A stretch of DNA of 64,000 nt from the NCBI RefSeq assembly GCF_030317035.1, contig NZ_JASZYK010000004.1, positions 496,001 through 560,000 of the forward strand. Reading direction: 5' to 3'. A program made the translations under genes and the position numbers. Below the pieces are notes generated by a model. That model was not told where the DNA came from. It ran no database searches and saw only the letters and a list, made by a program, of their open reading frames with translations. This DNA comes from Variovorax sp. J22G73 (GTDB taxonomy: Bacteria; Pseudomonadota; Gammaproteobacteria; Burkholderiales; Burkholderiaceae_C). Positions 9,209-17,946 of the stretch are shown here, one piece after another; within the stretch, counting starts at the first letter, position 1; each line of letters opens with the position of its first letter.

Positions 9209-9997
9209 TCAGAGTTGAGGGTCCCGCCTTGCCGTCGACATATTCATACTCAGCCGCTCCTCAAGATCCGCCAGCCGCAACTTGCTGCCGATCTTGTGCC
9301 TCAACTGCCTGAGCTCGTTGCTCACCGTTTGCAGTTCAGCCCTTGTCGGCTTCAAGGGCGCCAGTGATTTGGCGAGGACGGGCACGATTTCGCGCCGCAT
9401 GAAGCGACGGCCCGACTGCACGAACTGCCATCCCACGAGAAGGATGCCCAAGACAGCAAAGACCAAGGCAGACTGCTCAGCATGGTCGGGAGCAACAACG
9501 CGAACGGCTGAGGCTCCAAAGATCAGCAGCAGCACCGCCGCAAGAAAGGAGAGTCCGATCTCCAGGTCCAGGTGAGTCGCCGCATAGCGCTTCTCGACCT
9601 TCGGCGAAAGCAGCAGGAACGGGTTGCGAATCAGCGCATGCCTTTCGTCCCGCGACAGCGTCGCAGGCTGCGACTGGACTCTTTGTTCGAGCGCCAGTCG
9701 TTCCTTCAGGAGCACGTGCAGGTTGGGAAATGTCTTGGCAATCAGGTCGGGCAGCGGTGCCGTCGTCTTGGACACCGACGCATAGACAGATGGCTGCGCG
9801 TGAAAGGTAGTGCTGCAAACAGAACATCGCCGCTCGTGGCCGACGAGCTCTCCCTCGCCGGCACTGATGTAGTAGATGTGGCCGGCCGAGCCGACGCGTT
9901 GCAGTTCGAAGCTGCTCGGCTTTCGGCAAATCGGGCAAAAGTCGGCGACATGACCGACCTTGCGATAGACGAGCTTCTTGCCCCAGACGATGAACAT
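9209..9997 (-). CDS. Hypothetical zinc-ribbon protein with two membrane helices
   Basis: 262 residues; no family recognised. The N-terminal part carries two cysteine pairs, CPIC (residues 21-24) and CSVC, spaced like a zinc ribbon. Two hydrophobic helices occur in the second half (SFLAAVLLLIFGASAVRVV and SALVFAVLGILLVGWQFV), followed by a basic helical tail, suggesting a membrane protein with cytosolic N- and C-terminal parts. The ATG at 9997 was chosen because GGAGGG precedes it at good spacing; a GTG at 10012 is possible. Base composition and codon use are visibly less GC-biased than neighbouring genes, hinting at recent acquisition. Confidence 0.75.
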   Translation of the reverse strand: MFIVWGKKLVYRKVGHVADFCPICRKPSSFELQRVGSAGHIYYISAGEGELVGHERRCSVCSTTFHAQPSVYASVSKTTAPLPDLIAKTFPNLHVLLKERLALEQRVQSQPATLSRDERHALIRNPFLLLSPKVEKRYAATHLDLEIGLSFLAAVLLLIFGASAVRVVAPDHAEQSALVFAVLGILLVGWQFVQSGRRFMRREIVPVLAKSLAPLKPTRAELQTVSNELRQLRHKIGSKLRLADLEERLSMNMSTARRDPQL

Positions 9998-10365
9998 CGC
10001 TGCACCCTCCACTTTGGTTTTGACGCCCGGCCGACAACTGACTGGACGCCTTTGTTATCCAACGTCGGCACGTCGCAGTGCTTTCGTCGTTCGCGGCGCA
10101 TTCTAGGGATTCTGTAAACAGATGTGTACCCGGGTCATCCTGCTGTTGCGGTGCGGCATCGCGGCCTGTCCAAAGACTACGGATATCAGTGATACCGCCC
10201 ACCCCCCGCAATCCCTAGCATCTCCCCAAGAGATCAGAGACTTCCAACAGCCGCGATAGCCCTCGGGCACACGGCGCCGGAAGAGCGATGCGCCCGGTGC
10301 GAGCACAGACGAACCGGGCAGGGAGCCAACTGAAAAACAGAGAGCGCCGTCGAGCGGAAGCCAGC
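9998..10365. other. 368-bp gene-free region
   Basis: Divergent intergenic region between the zinc-ribbon gene and the first AP2-like gene. It is less GC-rich than surrounding coding DNA. It contains a short palindrome TATCA-G-TGATA at 10184-10194 and no convincing -35/-10 pair, tRNA or terminator. Promoters for both flanking genes presumably lie here. Confidence 0.5.
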
Positions 10366-11190
10366 ATGCCCAAAGGAATCCCCAACCCGGCCGCGATGTA
10401 TGGCATCTACCCCCGCTCGTGGGGGTTCGAGGTGTCCATCGTGCGCAACGGCAACCGCTACTTCAAGCAGTTCGGCCGTGCCAGCTACGGCAGCGAGGAG
10501 CAGGCCCTGCTGCAGGCGCAGGACTGGCGCGACGGCGTCGTGCGCAGCGTGCCTCCGGTGCCGCGGCGCACGCGGGCCGAGAAACTTCGCGTCAACAACA
10601 CCACGGGCGTGTCGGGCGTGTTCGCGCAGGTCGCGTCCAGCGGCAAGGTGCGCGCCTGGGTCGCCAAGACCTACCTGGGGCAGGAAGAAATACTGCGCAC
10701 CGACTTTCCGGTGAACACGGTGGGCGACGCCGCGCAGGCGCTGGCCATCGAGGAGCGCCAGCGCCAGCTCGAACGCATGGCGGGGCTGGCCAAGCTGCAC
10801 CCGGCCGAAGAAATGATCCGCACCGCGCCCGCGGTGTCGCACGACGCCGAGCTGTCGCCCAAGCGCTCCAAGTCGGAGATCAAGCGCAGCACCAACTCCA
10901 GCGGCGTGAGCGGCGTGCACTTCAAGGCGCCCAACGTCGGGCACCCGGGCTACTGGCTGGCCATCACCTACACGGCCGGCAAGGGCAGCGTGAGCAAGGC
11001 CTTCTCCATCAAGGACCACGGCCCCGAGCAGGCCAAGCAGCTGGCCATCGAGGAGCGCGAGCGCCAGCTCGAGCAGAAGCTGCTGTACACCCGCGCCACG
11101 GGCGACGCGCTGACCATTCCCTTCCGCAAGGACAAGGAACACCGCCTGCACGGCGCGGCCGCCGCCACCGGGGCAAGGCAGACGCAGTGA
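10366..11190 (+). CDS. AP2-like domain protein, tandem copy 1
   Basis: 274 residues. Three segments resemble the bacterial AP2/ERF-type DNA-binding fold: residues ~8-57 (SWGFEVSIVRNG...KQF), ~80-140 (NNTTGVSGVF...AWVAKTY) and ~175-235 (TNSSGVSGVHFKAP...YWLAITY), each followed by an E/R/Q-rich helix such as IEERQRQLERM. Bacterial AP2 domains are usually DNA-binding and often sit in HNH endonucleases or mobile elements, but no HNH motif is visible here. The start MPKGIPN at 10366 is chosen because copy 2 starts with the same residues. A paralogue follows 170 bp downstream. Function unknown; DNA binding is inferred. Confidence 0.7.
   Translation: MPKGIPNPAAMYGIYPRSWGFEVSIVRNGNRYFKQFGRASYGSEEQALLQAQDWRDGVVRSVPPVPRRTRAEKLRVNNTTGVSGVFAQVASSGKVRAWVAKTYLGQEEILRTDFPVNTVGDAAQALAIEERQRQLERMAGLAKLHPAEEMIRTAPAVSHDAELSPKRSKSEIKRSTNSSGVSGVHFKAPNVGHPGYWLAITYTAGKGSVSKAFSIKDHGPEQAKQLAIEERERQLEQKLLYTRATGDALTIPFRKDKEHRLHGAAAATGARQTQ
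10900..10935 (+). repeat. 36-bp direct repeat, copy A (third AP2-like domain)
   Basis: The 36 bases from AGCGGCGTGAGC through GGCGCCCAAC are identical to 11901-11936. The two copies lie 1001 bp apart in tandem paralogous genes, so unequal crossing-over between them would yield a single hybrid gene. Confidence 0.8.
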
Positions 11191-11360
11191 GGGGGGCAGG
11201 CCACGGCACGACAGTGGCAATGACGGTGGCAACGGCAGGAACGACACGCGTCTTGGGCCAAAATGGCTGCGAGAAACGGGTGCCCATGAGCCTCGAGCGA
11301 AATGGGGAGCCCATTGCATCCGGCGGCAGCGCCGCCGGACACGAACGCAGCACGTCGAAC

Positions 11361-12227
11361 ATGCCCAAAGGTGTTCCAAATTCCGCAGCCATGTATGGCA
11401 TCTGCACGAGGCCGTGGGGCTTCGAGGTGTCCCTGGTGCGCAACGGCGAGCGCCACTACAAGCAATTCGGCAAGGCCAGCTACGGCGGCGAAGAGCAAGC
11501 CCTGCTGCAGGCGCAAGACTGGCGCGACCACATCGTGCGCAGCAAGCCGCCGGTCAGCCGGCGCGCGCGCGCCGAGAAGCCCCGCGCGAACAGCACCAAC
11601 AGCACCGGCGTGCCGGGGGTGTTCCACCGCCTGGCGCCCGGCGGCCGGGTGCGCGGCTGGCTGGCCAAGACCTACATCGGCAAGGACGAGATCCTGCGCG
11701 CCGACTTTCCGGTCGAAGGGCTGGGCAAGGCCGCGCGAACGCTGGCCCTGCGCGAGCGCGCGCAGCAGCTCGAGCGCATGACAGGGCTGGCGCGGCCGCA
11801 CCCGGCCGAAGAGGCGATCCGCATGGGGCTGTCGGCGCATGCGCCGGGCCAGCGCGAGGCCAAGCGATCGAAGTCGGAGATCACCCGGCGCAACAACACC
11901 AGCGGCGTGAGCGGCGTGCACTTCAAGGCGCCCAACCCGCGACACCCGGGCTACTGGCTGGCCATCACGTACAGCACGGCCCGGGGCAGCGTGAGCAAGG
12001 CGTTTTCGGTGAAGGACCACGGCCACGACCTGGCCAAGGACATGGCCATCGCCGAGCGGCAGCGGCAGCTGGCCGAGAAGGCCAAAGCCGACGAGGCCGC
12101 TGCCTCAGGATCGGGCAAGCCGGGCAAGGCGCGCAAACAACCCGAATCGCACAACTCGCACAACTCCCACGAAGCGCACGAACCGCGCACCCCGCGCAAA
12201 CCCCGAACCGCCTCGCGCGGCCACTGA
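11361..12227 (+). CDS. AP2-like domain protein, tandem copy 2
   Basis: 288 residues, clear paralogue of the preceding gene over its whole length (MPKG, the MYGI segment, KQFGKASYGGEEQALLQAQD, SGVSGVHFKAPN). The same three AP2-like segments are present. It differs by a C-terminal extension rich in Lys/Ala and then a His/Ser/Asn repeat (SHNSHNSHEAHE, 12141-12181) ending in a basic tail, which could bind DNA or be a slippage product. A longer start at 11286 is possible, but paralogy favours 11361. The pair is likely a tandem duplication with retained near-identity in the third domain. Confidence 0.7.
   Translation: MPKGVPNSAAMYGICTRPWGFEVSLVRNGERHYKQFGKASYGGEEQALLQAQDWRDHIVRSKPPVSRRARAEKPRANSTNSTGVPGVFHRLAPGGRVRGWLAKTYIGKDEILRADFPVEGLGKAARTLALRERAQQLERMTGLARPHPAEEAIRMGLSAHAPGQREAKRSKSEITRRNNTSGVSGVHFKAPNPRHPGYWLAITYSTARGSVSKAFSVKDHGHDLAKDMAIAERQRQLAEKAKADEAAASGSGKPGKARKQPESHNSHNSHEAHEPRTPRKPRTASRGH
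11901..11936 (+). repeat. 36-bp direct repeat, copy B (third AP2-like domain)
   Basis: Second copy of the identical stretch at 10900-10935, in the second AP2-like gene. The surrounding domain is also highly similar. Confidence 0.8.
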
Positions 12228-12336
12228 CCATGGCCATGCCCCCACCCCGGCTTTGCCGAAACAGCGAAGCCCGGTGGCAGCCGCCATGGTCCGCAAGATT
12301 TCATTTCTCCGCCCGCCCTACGGCGACAGCTTCTGC

Positions 12337-12714
12337 ATGACCTACAAATCCCTTCACCAATTGCTGCGCGTGGCCTCCCACCTGCTCGACCAGGCCGCGA
12401 CGGAAGTCCGCACGGTCGACCTCGACCCGGTGGACGACAACATCCAGCGCATCGGCCGCGCGCTGATCGAGGTGATCGAGGTGCAGCGCCAGATCTTTGT
12501 CGAGGCGCCCGAGCTCCAGCCCAAGTCGCTCGCCGGCTCGGCGCGCGAGAACGAGGCCAACCGGCTGTTCACGCAGTTCACCATCGAGGCGCTGGCGCTG
12601 GAAGACGCAGGCCACACCGAGGCCGCGCGCGAGAAGTACACCCAGTTCATCGGCCTCTCGCCCTCGTACCCGCACCGGGAGATCGCGCGCGCGGCGATCC
12701 GCCGGCTGTCCTGA
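12337..12714 (+). CDS. Hypothetical helical protein
   Basis: 125 residues starting at MTYKSLHQ; an in-frame ATG at 12253 would add 28 residues that look non-coding. The protein is predicted mostly helical. Its second half resembles one TPR-like helix pair (EALALEDAGHTEAAREKYTQ followed by SYPHREIARAAIRRL). No signal peptide, membrane segment or cysteine-rich motif. Convergent with the downstream acyl-CoA dehydrogenase gene. Family not recognised. Confidence 0.7.
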   Translation: MTYKSLHQLLRVASHLLDQAATEVRTVDLDPVDDNIQRIGRALIEVIEVQRQIFVEAPELQPKSLAGSARENEANRLFTQFTIEALALEDAGHTEAAREKYTQFIGLSPSYPHREIARAAIRRLS

Positions 12715-12735
12715 CACGCGCCTCCCACCAAAAGG

Positions 12736-13884
12736 TCACAGCGCCCGCGAAATCACCTCTTTCATGATCTCGTTGGTGCCGCCGTAGATGCGCTGCACCC
12801 GCGCGTCGGCGTACATGCGCGCCACCATGTACTCGCTCATGAAGCCGTAGCCGCCGAACAGCTGCAGGCACTCGTCGAGCACGCGGCCCTGCGTTTCCGA
12901 GCCCCACAGCTTGGCCATCGACGCGGTGGCGGTGTCGAGCTTGCCGGCCACCAGGTCTTCGACGCAGCGGTCGATGAAGGCGCGGCCCACCTTGATCTGC
13001 GTGGCGATCTCGGCCAGCTTGAACTTGGTGTTCTGGAAGTCGGCCACCGGCTTGCCGAAGGCCTTGCGGTCGCGCACGTAGTCGAGCGTGGCCGCGTAGG
13101 CGCCTTCCATGGTGGCCACTGCGCTCAGGCCGATGATGGTGCGCTCGTAGGGCAGGTCGCTCATGAGCTGGAAGAAGCCCTGGCCCTCGATGCCGCCGAG
13201 CAGCGCGTCTTCGCCCACGCGCACGTCGTCGAAGAACAGCTCGGAGGTGTCCTGCGCCTTCATGCCGATCTTGTCGAGCACGCGTCCCACCCGAAAGCCC
13301 TGGCAGCCCTCGGTTTCCACGATGAGGATGGAGGTGCCTTTGGCGCCCTGCGCCGGGTCGGTCTTGCACACCACCAGCACCACGCCGGCCAGGAAGCCGT
13401 TGGTGATGAAGGTCTTGGAGCCGTTGATGCGGTAGCCCCCGTCGGACTTTTCAGCGCGGGTGCGCACGCCCTGCAGGTCGGAGCCCGCGCCGGGCTCGGT
13501 CATGGCAATGGCGCCGACCATGTCGCCGCGCGCCAGCAGCGGCAGGTAGCGGCGCTTCTGCGCATCGGTGCCGTGGTTGAGAAAGTAGTGCGCCACGATG
13601 GAATGCACTGAGGTGCTCATGCCGTTCAGCCCGCGGCGCGCGGCCTCTTCGTAGAACACGGCCTCATGGCGAAAGTCGCCGCCACCGCCGCCGAACTCTT
13701 CGGGAATGTCGGCGCACAGCAGGCCGAGCGAGCCGGCCTTGCGCCAGATCTCGTGGCCCACGTGGCCGCGCTTGCGTGCCGCCTCGTCGGTGGGAACCAT
13801 CTCGGTCTCAATGAAGCGCACCACGTTGTCTCGGTACAGGTCGAGGTCTTCGTCGCTCCAGGAGCGGCGGAAATCGAGGGCCAT
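12736..13884 (-). CDS. Acyl-CoA dehydrogenase, LCAD-like
   Basis: 382 residues. FAD-dependent alpha,beta-dehydrogenation of acyl-CoA. Seen: AIAMTEPGAGSDL (substrate/FAD loop), the RKAFGKPV signature and the C-terminal IYGGTNEIMKEVISR. In this class the usual C-terminal catalytic Glu is replaced by Gly (IYGG), as in long-chain and isovaleryl-CoA dehydrogenases, where the base is on an earlier helix; a matching Glu is present in LPYERTIIG. The start MALDFRRS at 13884 agrees with family length. Last gene of the racemase-ligase-dehydrogenase operon, 49 bp after the ligase. Confidence 0.93.
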   Translation of the reverse strand: MALDFRRSWSDEDLDLYRDNVVRFIETEMVPTDEAARKRGHVGHEIWRKAGSLGLLCADIPEEFGGGGGDFRHEAVFYEEAARRGLNGMSTSVHSIVAHYFLNHGTDAQKRRYLPLLARGDMVGAIAMTEPGAGSDLQGVRTRAEKSDGGYRINGSKTFITNGFLAGVVLVVCKTDPAQGAKGTSILIVETEGCQGFRVGRVLDKIGMKAQDTSELFFDDVRVGEDALLGGIEGQGFFQLMSDLPYERTIIGLSAVATMEGAYAATLDYVRDRKAFGKPVADFQNTKFKLAEIATQIKVGRAFIDRCVEDLVAGKLDTATASMAKLWGSETQGRVLDECLQLFGGYGFMSEYMVARMYADARVQRIYGGTNEIMKEVISRAL

Positions 13885-13933
13885 GTTGTCGTCCTTGCTT
13901 GTATTTGCGAAAAGAAAATTCGATGAAGGCGGC

Positions 13934-15493
13934 TCAGCCCACGCGGCGCTCGCGGCCCGCCCAGAAGGGCTCGCGCAGCTGGAACTTCTGCAGCTTGCCG
14001 GCGGCCGACAGCGGCAGCGCATCGCGAAACTCCACGCTGCGCGGGCACTTGTAGCTGGCGATGAAGTCGCGGCAGTGCGCAATGACCTGCTCCGCCTCCA
14101 GTGCCATGCCCTCGCGCCGCACGATCACCGCGTGCACGCGCTCGCCCCACGTGTCGTCGGGCACGCCGATCACCGCGGACATCAGCACCTGCGGCAGTTG
14201 CGCGATGGCGTTCTCGACCTCGGCCGAATACACGTTCTCTCCGCCGCTGACGATCATGTCCTTCATGCGGTCGACCACGTAGACGAAGCCGTCCTCGTCC
14301 ATGCGGCCGCCGTCGCCGGTGTGCATCCAGCCGCCGCGCAGCGCGGCCTCGGTTTCCTGCGGCTTGTTCCAGTAGCCCTTCATGACCATGGGGCCGCGCG
14401 CGACGATCTCGCCGACCTGGCCGGGGGGCAGCTCGTTGTCCTCGCCGTCGACGATGCGCACCTCGGCAATGGCGATGGGCGTGCCGGCCGAGCGCAGCAG
14501 GCGCTCGCGGTCGGGTCCGGGCAAATGGCAGTGCGGCGGCAGCGCGGTGACCACGGGCGACAGTTCCGTCATGCCGTACACCTGCGCGAACGCGGTGCCC
14601 GGAAAAGCACGCATGGCCTGGTCGAGCAGCGCCGCGTCGATGGGCGCCGCGCCGTAGGACAGCAGGCGCAGCGCCGACAGGTCGAACTCCGAAAAGCGCG
14701 GGTGCTCGACCACGCGCTTGATCATGGTGGGCACCAGGAACATCTCGGTCACGCGGGCCGACTGCAGGGTCTGCAGCACGGCGAGCTCGTCGAACACGGG
14801 AAGCACGTGCATGGGCACCAGCCGCAGCACGCTCTGCAGCGCGATGCCGCAGCCGGCCACATGGAACATGGGTGCGGCGACGATGGCCACGGCGTCCTGC
14901 GTGTCGCGCGGCAGCGCGGCCACCGTGCCCAGCGCGTTGATGCACAGGCTGCCGTGCGTGAGCATCACCCCCTTGGGCTGGCCGGTGGTGCCACCCGTGT
15001 ACATGATGGCGGCGAGCTCGTCGCCACTGTGCTCTGCGTCGTCGATGGGGTCGGTGGCGGCCAGCAAGGCCTCGTAGCCGGCCATGCCCTCGGGCACCGG
15101 GCCGTTGCCGCAATACACCACCGTGCGCAGCGACTTCGACAACCCGCGCAGCGCCGGCACCATGGGCGCGAACAGGTCGTCCACCAGCAGGATGCGGGTG
15201 TCGCAGTCGTCCAGCGAGTACGCGACCTCCTTCGGGTTCCAGCGGATGTTCACGGGGTTGATGACGCCGCCGCCCCACCAGGTGCCGAAGAAGTACTCGG
15301 CGAAGCGGTGCGAGTTGAGGCTGAGCATGCCGACCCGGTCTCCGCGCGCCATGCCGAGCTGCTTCAGCGCGGCGCCCAGGCGCGCCACGCGCTCGGTGAA
15401 GGCGCGGTAGTCGAGCCGCGTGTCGCCGCAGACGACGGCGGTGGCGCGGGCCTTTTCGCGGCGGCCCTTGTGCAGGGCTTGGGTGAGGAACAT
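13934..15493 (-). CDS. Acyl-CoA synthetase (AMP-forming, long-chain-fatty-acid--CoA ligase family)
   Basis: 519 residues. ATP-dependent activation of a carboxylic acid to acyl-AMP and then acyl-CoA. ANL-family motifs visible: P-loop YTGGTTGQPKGVMLTH, YGMTE, HTGDGGRMDEDGFVY and the hinge region DRMKDMIVSGGENVYS. Substrate is probably medium- or branched-chain, as the operon partners are an alpha-methylacyl-CoA racemase and an LCAD-like dehydrogenase. It is the middle gene: 40 bp after the racemase and 49 bp before the dehydrogenase. Confidence 0.92.
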   Translation of the reverse strand: MFLTQALHKGRREKARATAVVCGDTRLDYRAFTERVARLGAALKQLGMARGDRVGMLSLNSHRFAEYFFGTWWGGGVINPVNIRWNPKEVAYSLDDCDTRILLVDDLFAPMVPALRGLSKSLRTVVYCGNGPVPEGMAGYEALLAATDPIDDAEHSGDELAAIMYTGGTTGQPKGVMLTHGSLCINALGTVAALPRDTQDAVAIVAAPMFHVAGCGIALQSVLRLVPMHVLPVFDELAVLQTLQSARVTEMFLVPTMIKRVVEHPRFSEFDLSALRLLSYGAAPIDAALLDQAMRAFPGTAFAQVYGMTELSPVVTALPPHCHLPGPDRERLLRSAGTPIAIAEVRIVDGEDNELPPGQVGEIVARGPMVMKGYWNKPQETEAALRGGWMHTGDGGRMDEDGFVYVVDRMKDMIVSGGENVYSAEVENAIAQLPQVLMSAVIGVPDDTWGERVHAVIVRREGMALEAEQVIAHCRDFIASYKCPRSVEFRDALPLSAAGKLQKFQLREPFWAGRERRVG

Positions 15494-15533
15494 GGGGTGG
15501 GGTCACCGTCTTTTTTTTGTCGAGGTCTTGCGC

Positions 15534-16646
15534 TCAGGCTGCGCCCTGCGGCGCCACGGCGGGCGCCGCCACGCCCCAGCGCTGCAGCACGGTCGCCGCG
15601 TCGTCGCGCGCCGTGGCCGGCGGCACCACGGGCGCGGTGCGGCTGAAGCGCGGCGCGGGCGCGGGCTGCACCACGCCGCCCACGGTGGCGAAGGTGCCGC
15701 GCGCCACGTTGTGCGGGTGTTCGGGGGCCTCGTCCCAGTCGAGCACGGGCGCGAAGCAGGCGTCGCTGCCTTCGAGCAGCACGCACCACTCGTCGCGCGT
15801 GCGGGTGCGGAACACGTCGGCCATGCGCAGCTTCAGCAGCGGCCAGCGGTCGGCGTCCATCTGCGCGTCGAAGGCGGTGTCGTCGGCAATGCCGCAGCGC
15901 TCGCGCATGAGCGCGTAGAACTGCGGCTCGATGGCGCCCACGGCCACGTACTTGCCGTCGGCGCAGGCGTAGGTGTCGTAGAAGTGCGCGCCGCCGTCGA
16001 GCATGTTCTCGCCGCGCTGGTTGCTCCACTGGCCCGCCGACTTGAAGCCGTACATCATGGAAGACAGCAACGCCGCGCCGTCGGTCATGGCCGCGTCGAC
16101 CACCTGCCCCTGGCCCGACTGCTTCGCCTCGTGCAGCCCCGCGAGGATGCCGAAGGCCAGCAGCATGGCGCCGCCGCCGAAGTCGCCCACGTAGTTCAGC
16201 GGCGGCACCGGCGGCTCGCCCGCGCGGCCGATGGCATGCAGCGCGCCGCTGATGGCGATGTAGTTGATGTCGTGGCCCGCGGCGTGCGCGAGCGGGCCGT
16301 GCTGGCCCCAGCCCGTCATGCGGCCGTACACCAGGCGCGGGTTGCGCGCGTGGCATTCGGCCGGGCCCAGGCCCAGGCGCTCCATGACGCCGGGCCGGAA
16401 GCCTTCGATGAGCACGTCGGCGCGCGCGATGGCGTCGAGCACCGACTGCGCGGTGCCGGCGGCGCGCAGGTCGACCTGCAGCGTGCTGCGCCCGCGGGCC
16501 AGGATGTCGTGCGGCGCGGTGCGCGTGCCGGGGCGCTCGATGCGGACCACCTCCGCGCCCATGTCGGCGAACAGCATCGCGCAGAACGGCCCGGGGCCGA
16601 TGCCCGCCATCTCGATCACCCGCAACCCCTGCAACGGACCTGGCAT
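15534..16646 (-). CDS. Alpha-methylacyl-CoA racemase (CaiB/BaiF family)
   Basis: 370 residues. Interconverts 2R- and 2S-methylacyl-CoA so that branched chains can enter beta-oxidation. Diagnostic racemase residues are visible: His125 in GHDINYIAISGALHAIGR and Asp155 in NYVGDFGGG, equivalent to the His/Asp pair of bacterial MCR and human AMACR; these distinguish it from CaiB CoA-transferases. The start has an AAGGAG ribosome-binding site. First gene of the operon; a palindrome at 16721-16734 lies 74 bp upstream of the start codon. Confidence 0.9.
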   Translation of the reverse strand: MPGPLQGLRVIEMAGIGPGPFCAMLFADMGAEVVRIERPGTRTAPHDILARGRSTLQVDLRAAGTAQSVLDAIARADVLIEGFRPGVMERLGLGPAECHARNPRLVYGRMTGWGQHGPLAHAAGHDINYIAISGALHAIGRAGEPPVPPLNYVGDFGGGAMLLAFGILAGLHEAKQSGQGQVVDAAMTDGAALLSSMMYGFKSAGQWSNQRGENMLDGGAHFYDTYACADGKYVAVGAIEPQFYALMRERCGIADDTAFDAQMDADRWPLLKLRMADVFRTRTRDEWCVLLEGSDACFAPVLDWDEAPEHPHNVARGTFATVGGVVQPAPAPRFSRTAPVVPPATARDDAATVLQRWGVAAPAVAPQGAA

Positions 16647-16691
16647 GTGTGTCTCCTTGGGCGCCGCAACGGGCGGCCACCGTGGGGAGGC

Positions 16692-16737
16692 ATCTTGGCG
16701 CCGGGGCGCCGGGGGTGCATCGTCGGAAGCGACGAAT
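16692..16737 (-). promoter_or_regulatory. Candidate LuxR-type operator and promoter, site 2 (racemase operon)
   Basis: Palindrome CGTCG-GAAG-CGACG at 16721-16734, again preceded by GCAT. A -10-like CAAGAT lies on the minus strand at 16697-16692, 24 bp from the palindrome edge, so the palindrome would be centred near -42 of a promoter for the racemase-ligase-dehydrogenase operon. A short 9-bp tandem (GAATGCGAC-like) continues to about 16760. Best-conserved member of the three-site motif family. Confidence 0.55.
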
Positions 16738-16778
16738 GCGAAGAATGCGACGAGTGCAGTGACCCAGGCGCTCGCTCG

Positions 16779-17936
16779 TCAGTCCGCTCGAAGCCGCGCC
16801 ACCCGCCGCAGGTGCCACGCCGCCGAGCCGAACTGGCCCTCGATGAGCGTGGCGCGGCGCACGTAGTGGCCCACCGCCAGCTCCTCGGTCATGCCCATGC
16901 CGCCGTGCAGCTGCACCGCGCCCTGCCCCACCGCCCGGCAGGCCTTGGCCACCGCCACCTTGGCCGACGACACGGCGCGTGCGCGCTCGCGGGGCGACGC
17001 GGCATCGATGCCTTCGCCTACGCTGGCGGTGAGCGCGGCGGCCAGCTCCAGCGCCATGTGCATGTCGGCCAGGCGATGCTGCAGCACCTGGAAGCTGGAG
17101 ATCGGCACGCCGAACTGCTTGCGCTGGCGCACGTAGTCCAGCGTGTCGCGCATCAGGCGGCGCATGACGCCGACGGCCTCGGCGCAAATGGCGAGCGTGG
17201 CTTCGTCGTGCGCCTGCTCGATCTGCGGCAGCGCGCCGCCTTCCGCGCCCAGCAGGGCCTCCGCCGGCAGCCGCACGCGGTCGAAGGCGATGTCGGCCGC
17301 GCGGCCGCCGTCGCGCGTGGGGTAGGCGCGCAGCCGCACGCCGGGCGTGTCCTTCGGCACCACGAGCAGTGACAGGCCGGCAGCGCTGCGCGCGCTCACG
17401 ACCAGGTGGCTGGCCCACGGTGCGGCGTGCACGACCGATTTGCGGCCGCTCAGCACGAAGCCGTCCCCTTTGCCTTTGCCTTCGCCTTCGCCTTTGCTTT
17501 CACGCACGAGTTCGGCCTGCACGTCGGCGCGGTCGTGCCGGCTCTGCGGCTCGGTGTGCGCGAAGGCCAGCACGGCCCGGCCGGCGACGACTTGCGCGAG
17601 CAGCGCATCGGCCTGCGCGCCGGGGTGGCGCTGCAGCAGGCCCGCGCCGATGACCAGCGTCGACAGGTAGGGCTCGGCCGCCAGTGCGCCGCCCAGCGTC
17701 TCCATCAGCGCCAGGTGCGCCGGCATGCCGCCGCCGAGGCCGCCCTGCGCCTCGGGCAAGGCCGCGCCCAGCAGGTCGAGTTCGCTCGCCAGGCCTTGCC
17801 AGAAGGGTGGCGGTGCGTCGTCGGCATGTCGCAGCGCATGCAGCCGCTGCTCGAAGCTGTGGCGGTCGTCGAGGTAGCGCGCCAGGCTGTCGCGCAGCAT
17901 CGCGAGGGTGTCGTCTTGTTCGGTGAGGAGGCTCAT
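16779..17936 (-). CDS. Acyl-CoA dehydrogenase, small (beta-like) partner
   Basis: 385 residues. ACAD fold with the RKQFGVPISSFQVLQHR signature and the C-terminal LHGGMGMTEELAVGHYV segment typical of the second subunit of two-component acyl-CoA dehydrogenases. No catalytic Glu is obvious at the usual C-terminal site. The gene begins 10 bp after another ACAD gene, so the two proteins probably form a heteromeric enzyme. A Glu/Gly/Lys hexanucleotide repeat (17464-17502, ESKGEGEGKGKGDG) inserts a flexible loop before the beta-barrel region. Confidence 0.9.
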   Translation of the reverse strand: MSLLTEQDDTLAMLRDSLARYLDDRHSFEQRLHALRHADDAPPPFWQGLASELDLLGAALPEAQGGLGGGMPAHLALMETLGGALAAEPYLSTLVIGAGLLQRHPGAQADALLAQVVAGRAVLAFAHTEPQSRHDRADVQAELVRESKGEGEGKGKGDGFVLSGRKSVVHAAPWASHLVVSARSAAGLSLLVVPKDTPGVRLRAYPTRDGGRAADIAFDRVRLPAEALLGAEGGALPQIEQAHDEATLAICAEAVGVMRRLMRDTLDYVRQRKQFGVPISSFQVLQHRLADMHMALELAAALTASVGEGIDAASPRERARAVSSAKVAVAKACRAVGQGAVQLHGGMGMTEELAVGHYVRRATLIEGQFGSAAWHLRRVARLRAD

Positions 17937-17946
17937 GGCGGGGACC

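Noticed and set aside
10366..12227. Homing endonuclease or transposase in the AP2 region
   Set aside because: No HNH, GIY-YIG, LAGLIDADG or DDE motif and no flanking repeats or target duplications.
16735..16765. Minisatellite in front of the racemase operon as CRISPR-like repeat
   Set aside because: Only three partial 9-bp units, no spacers.
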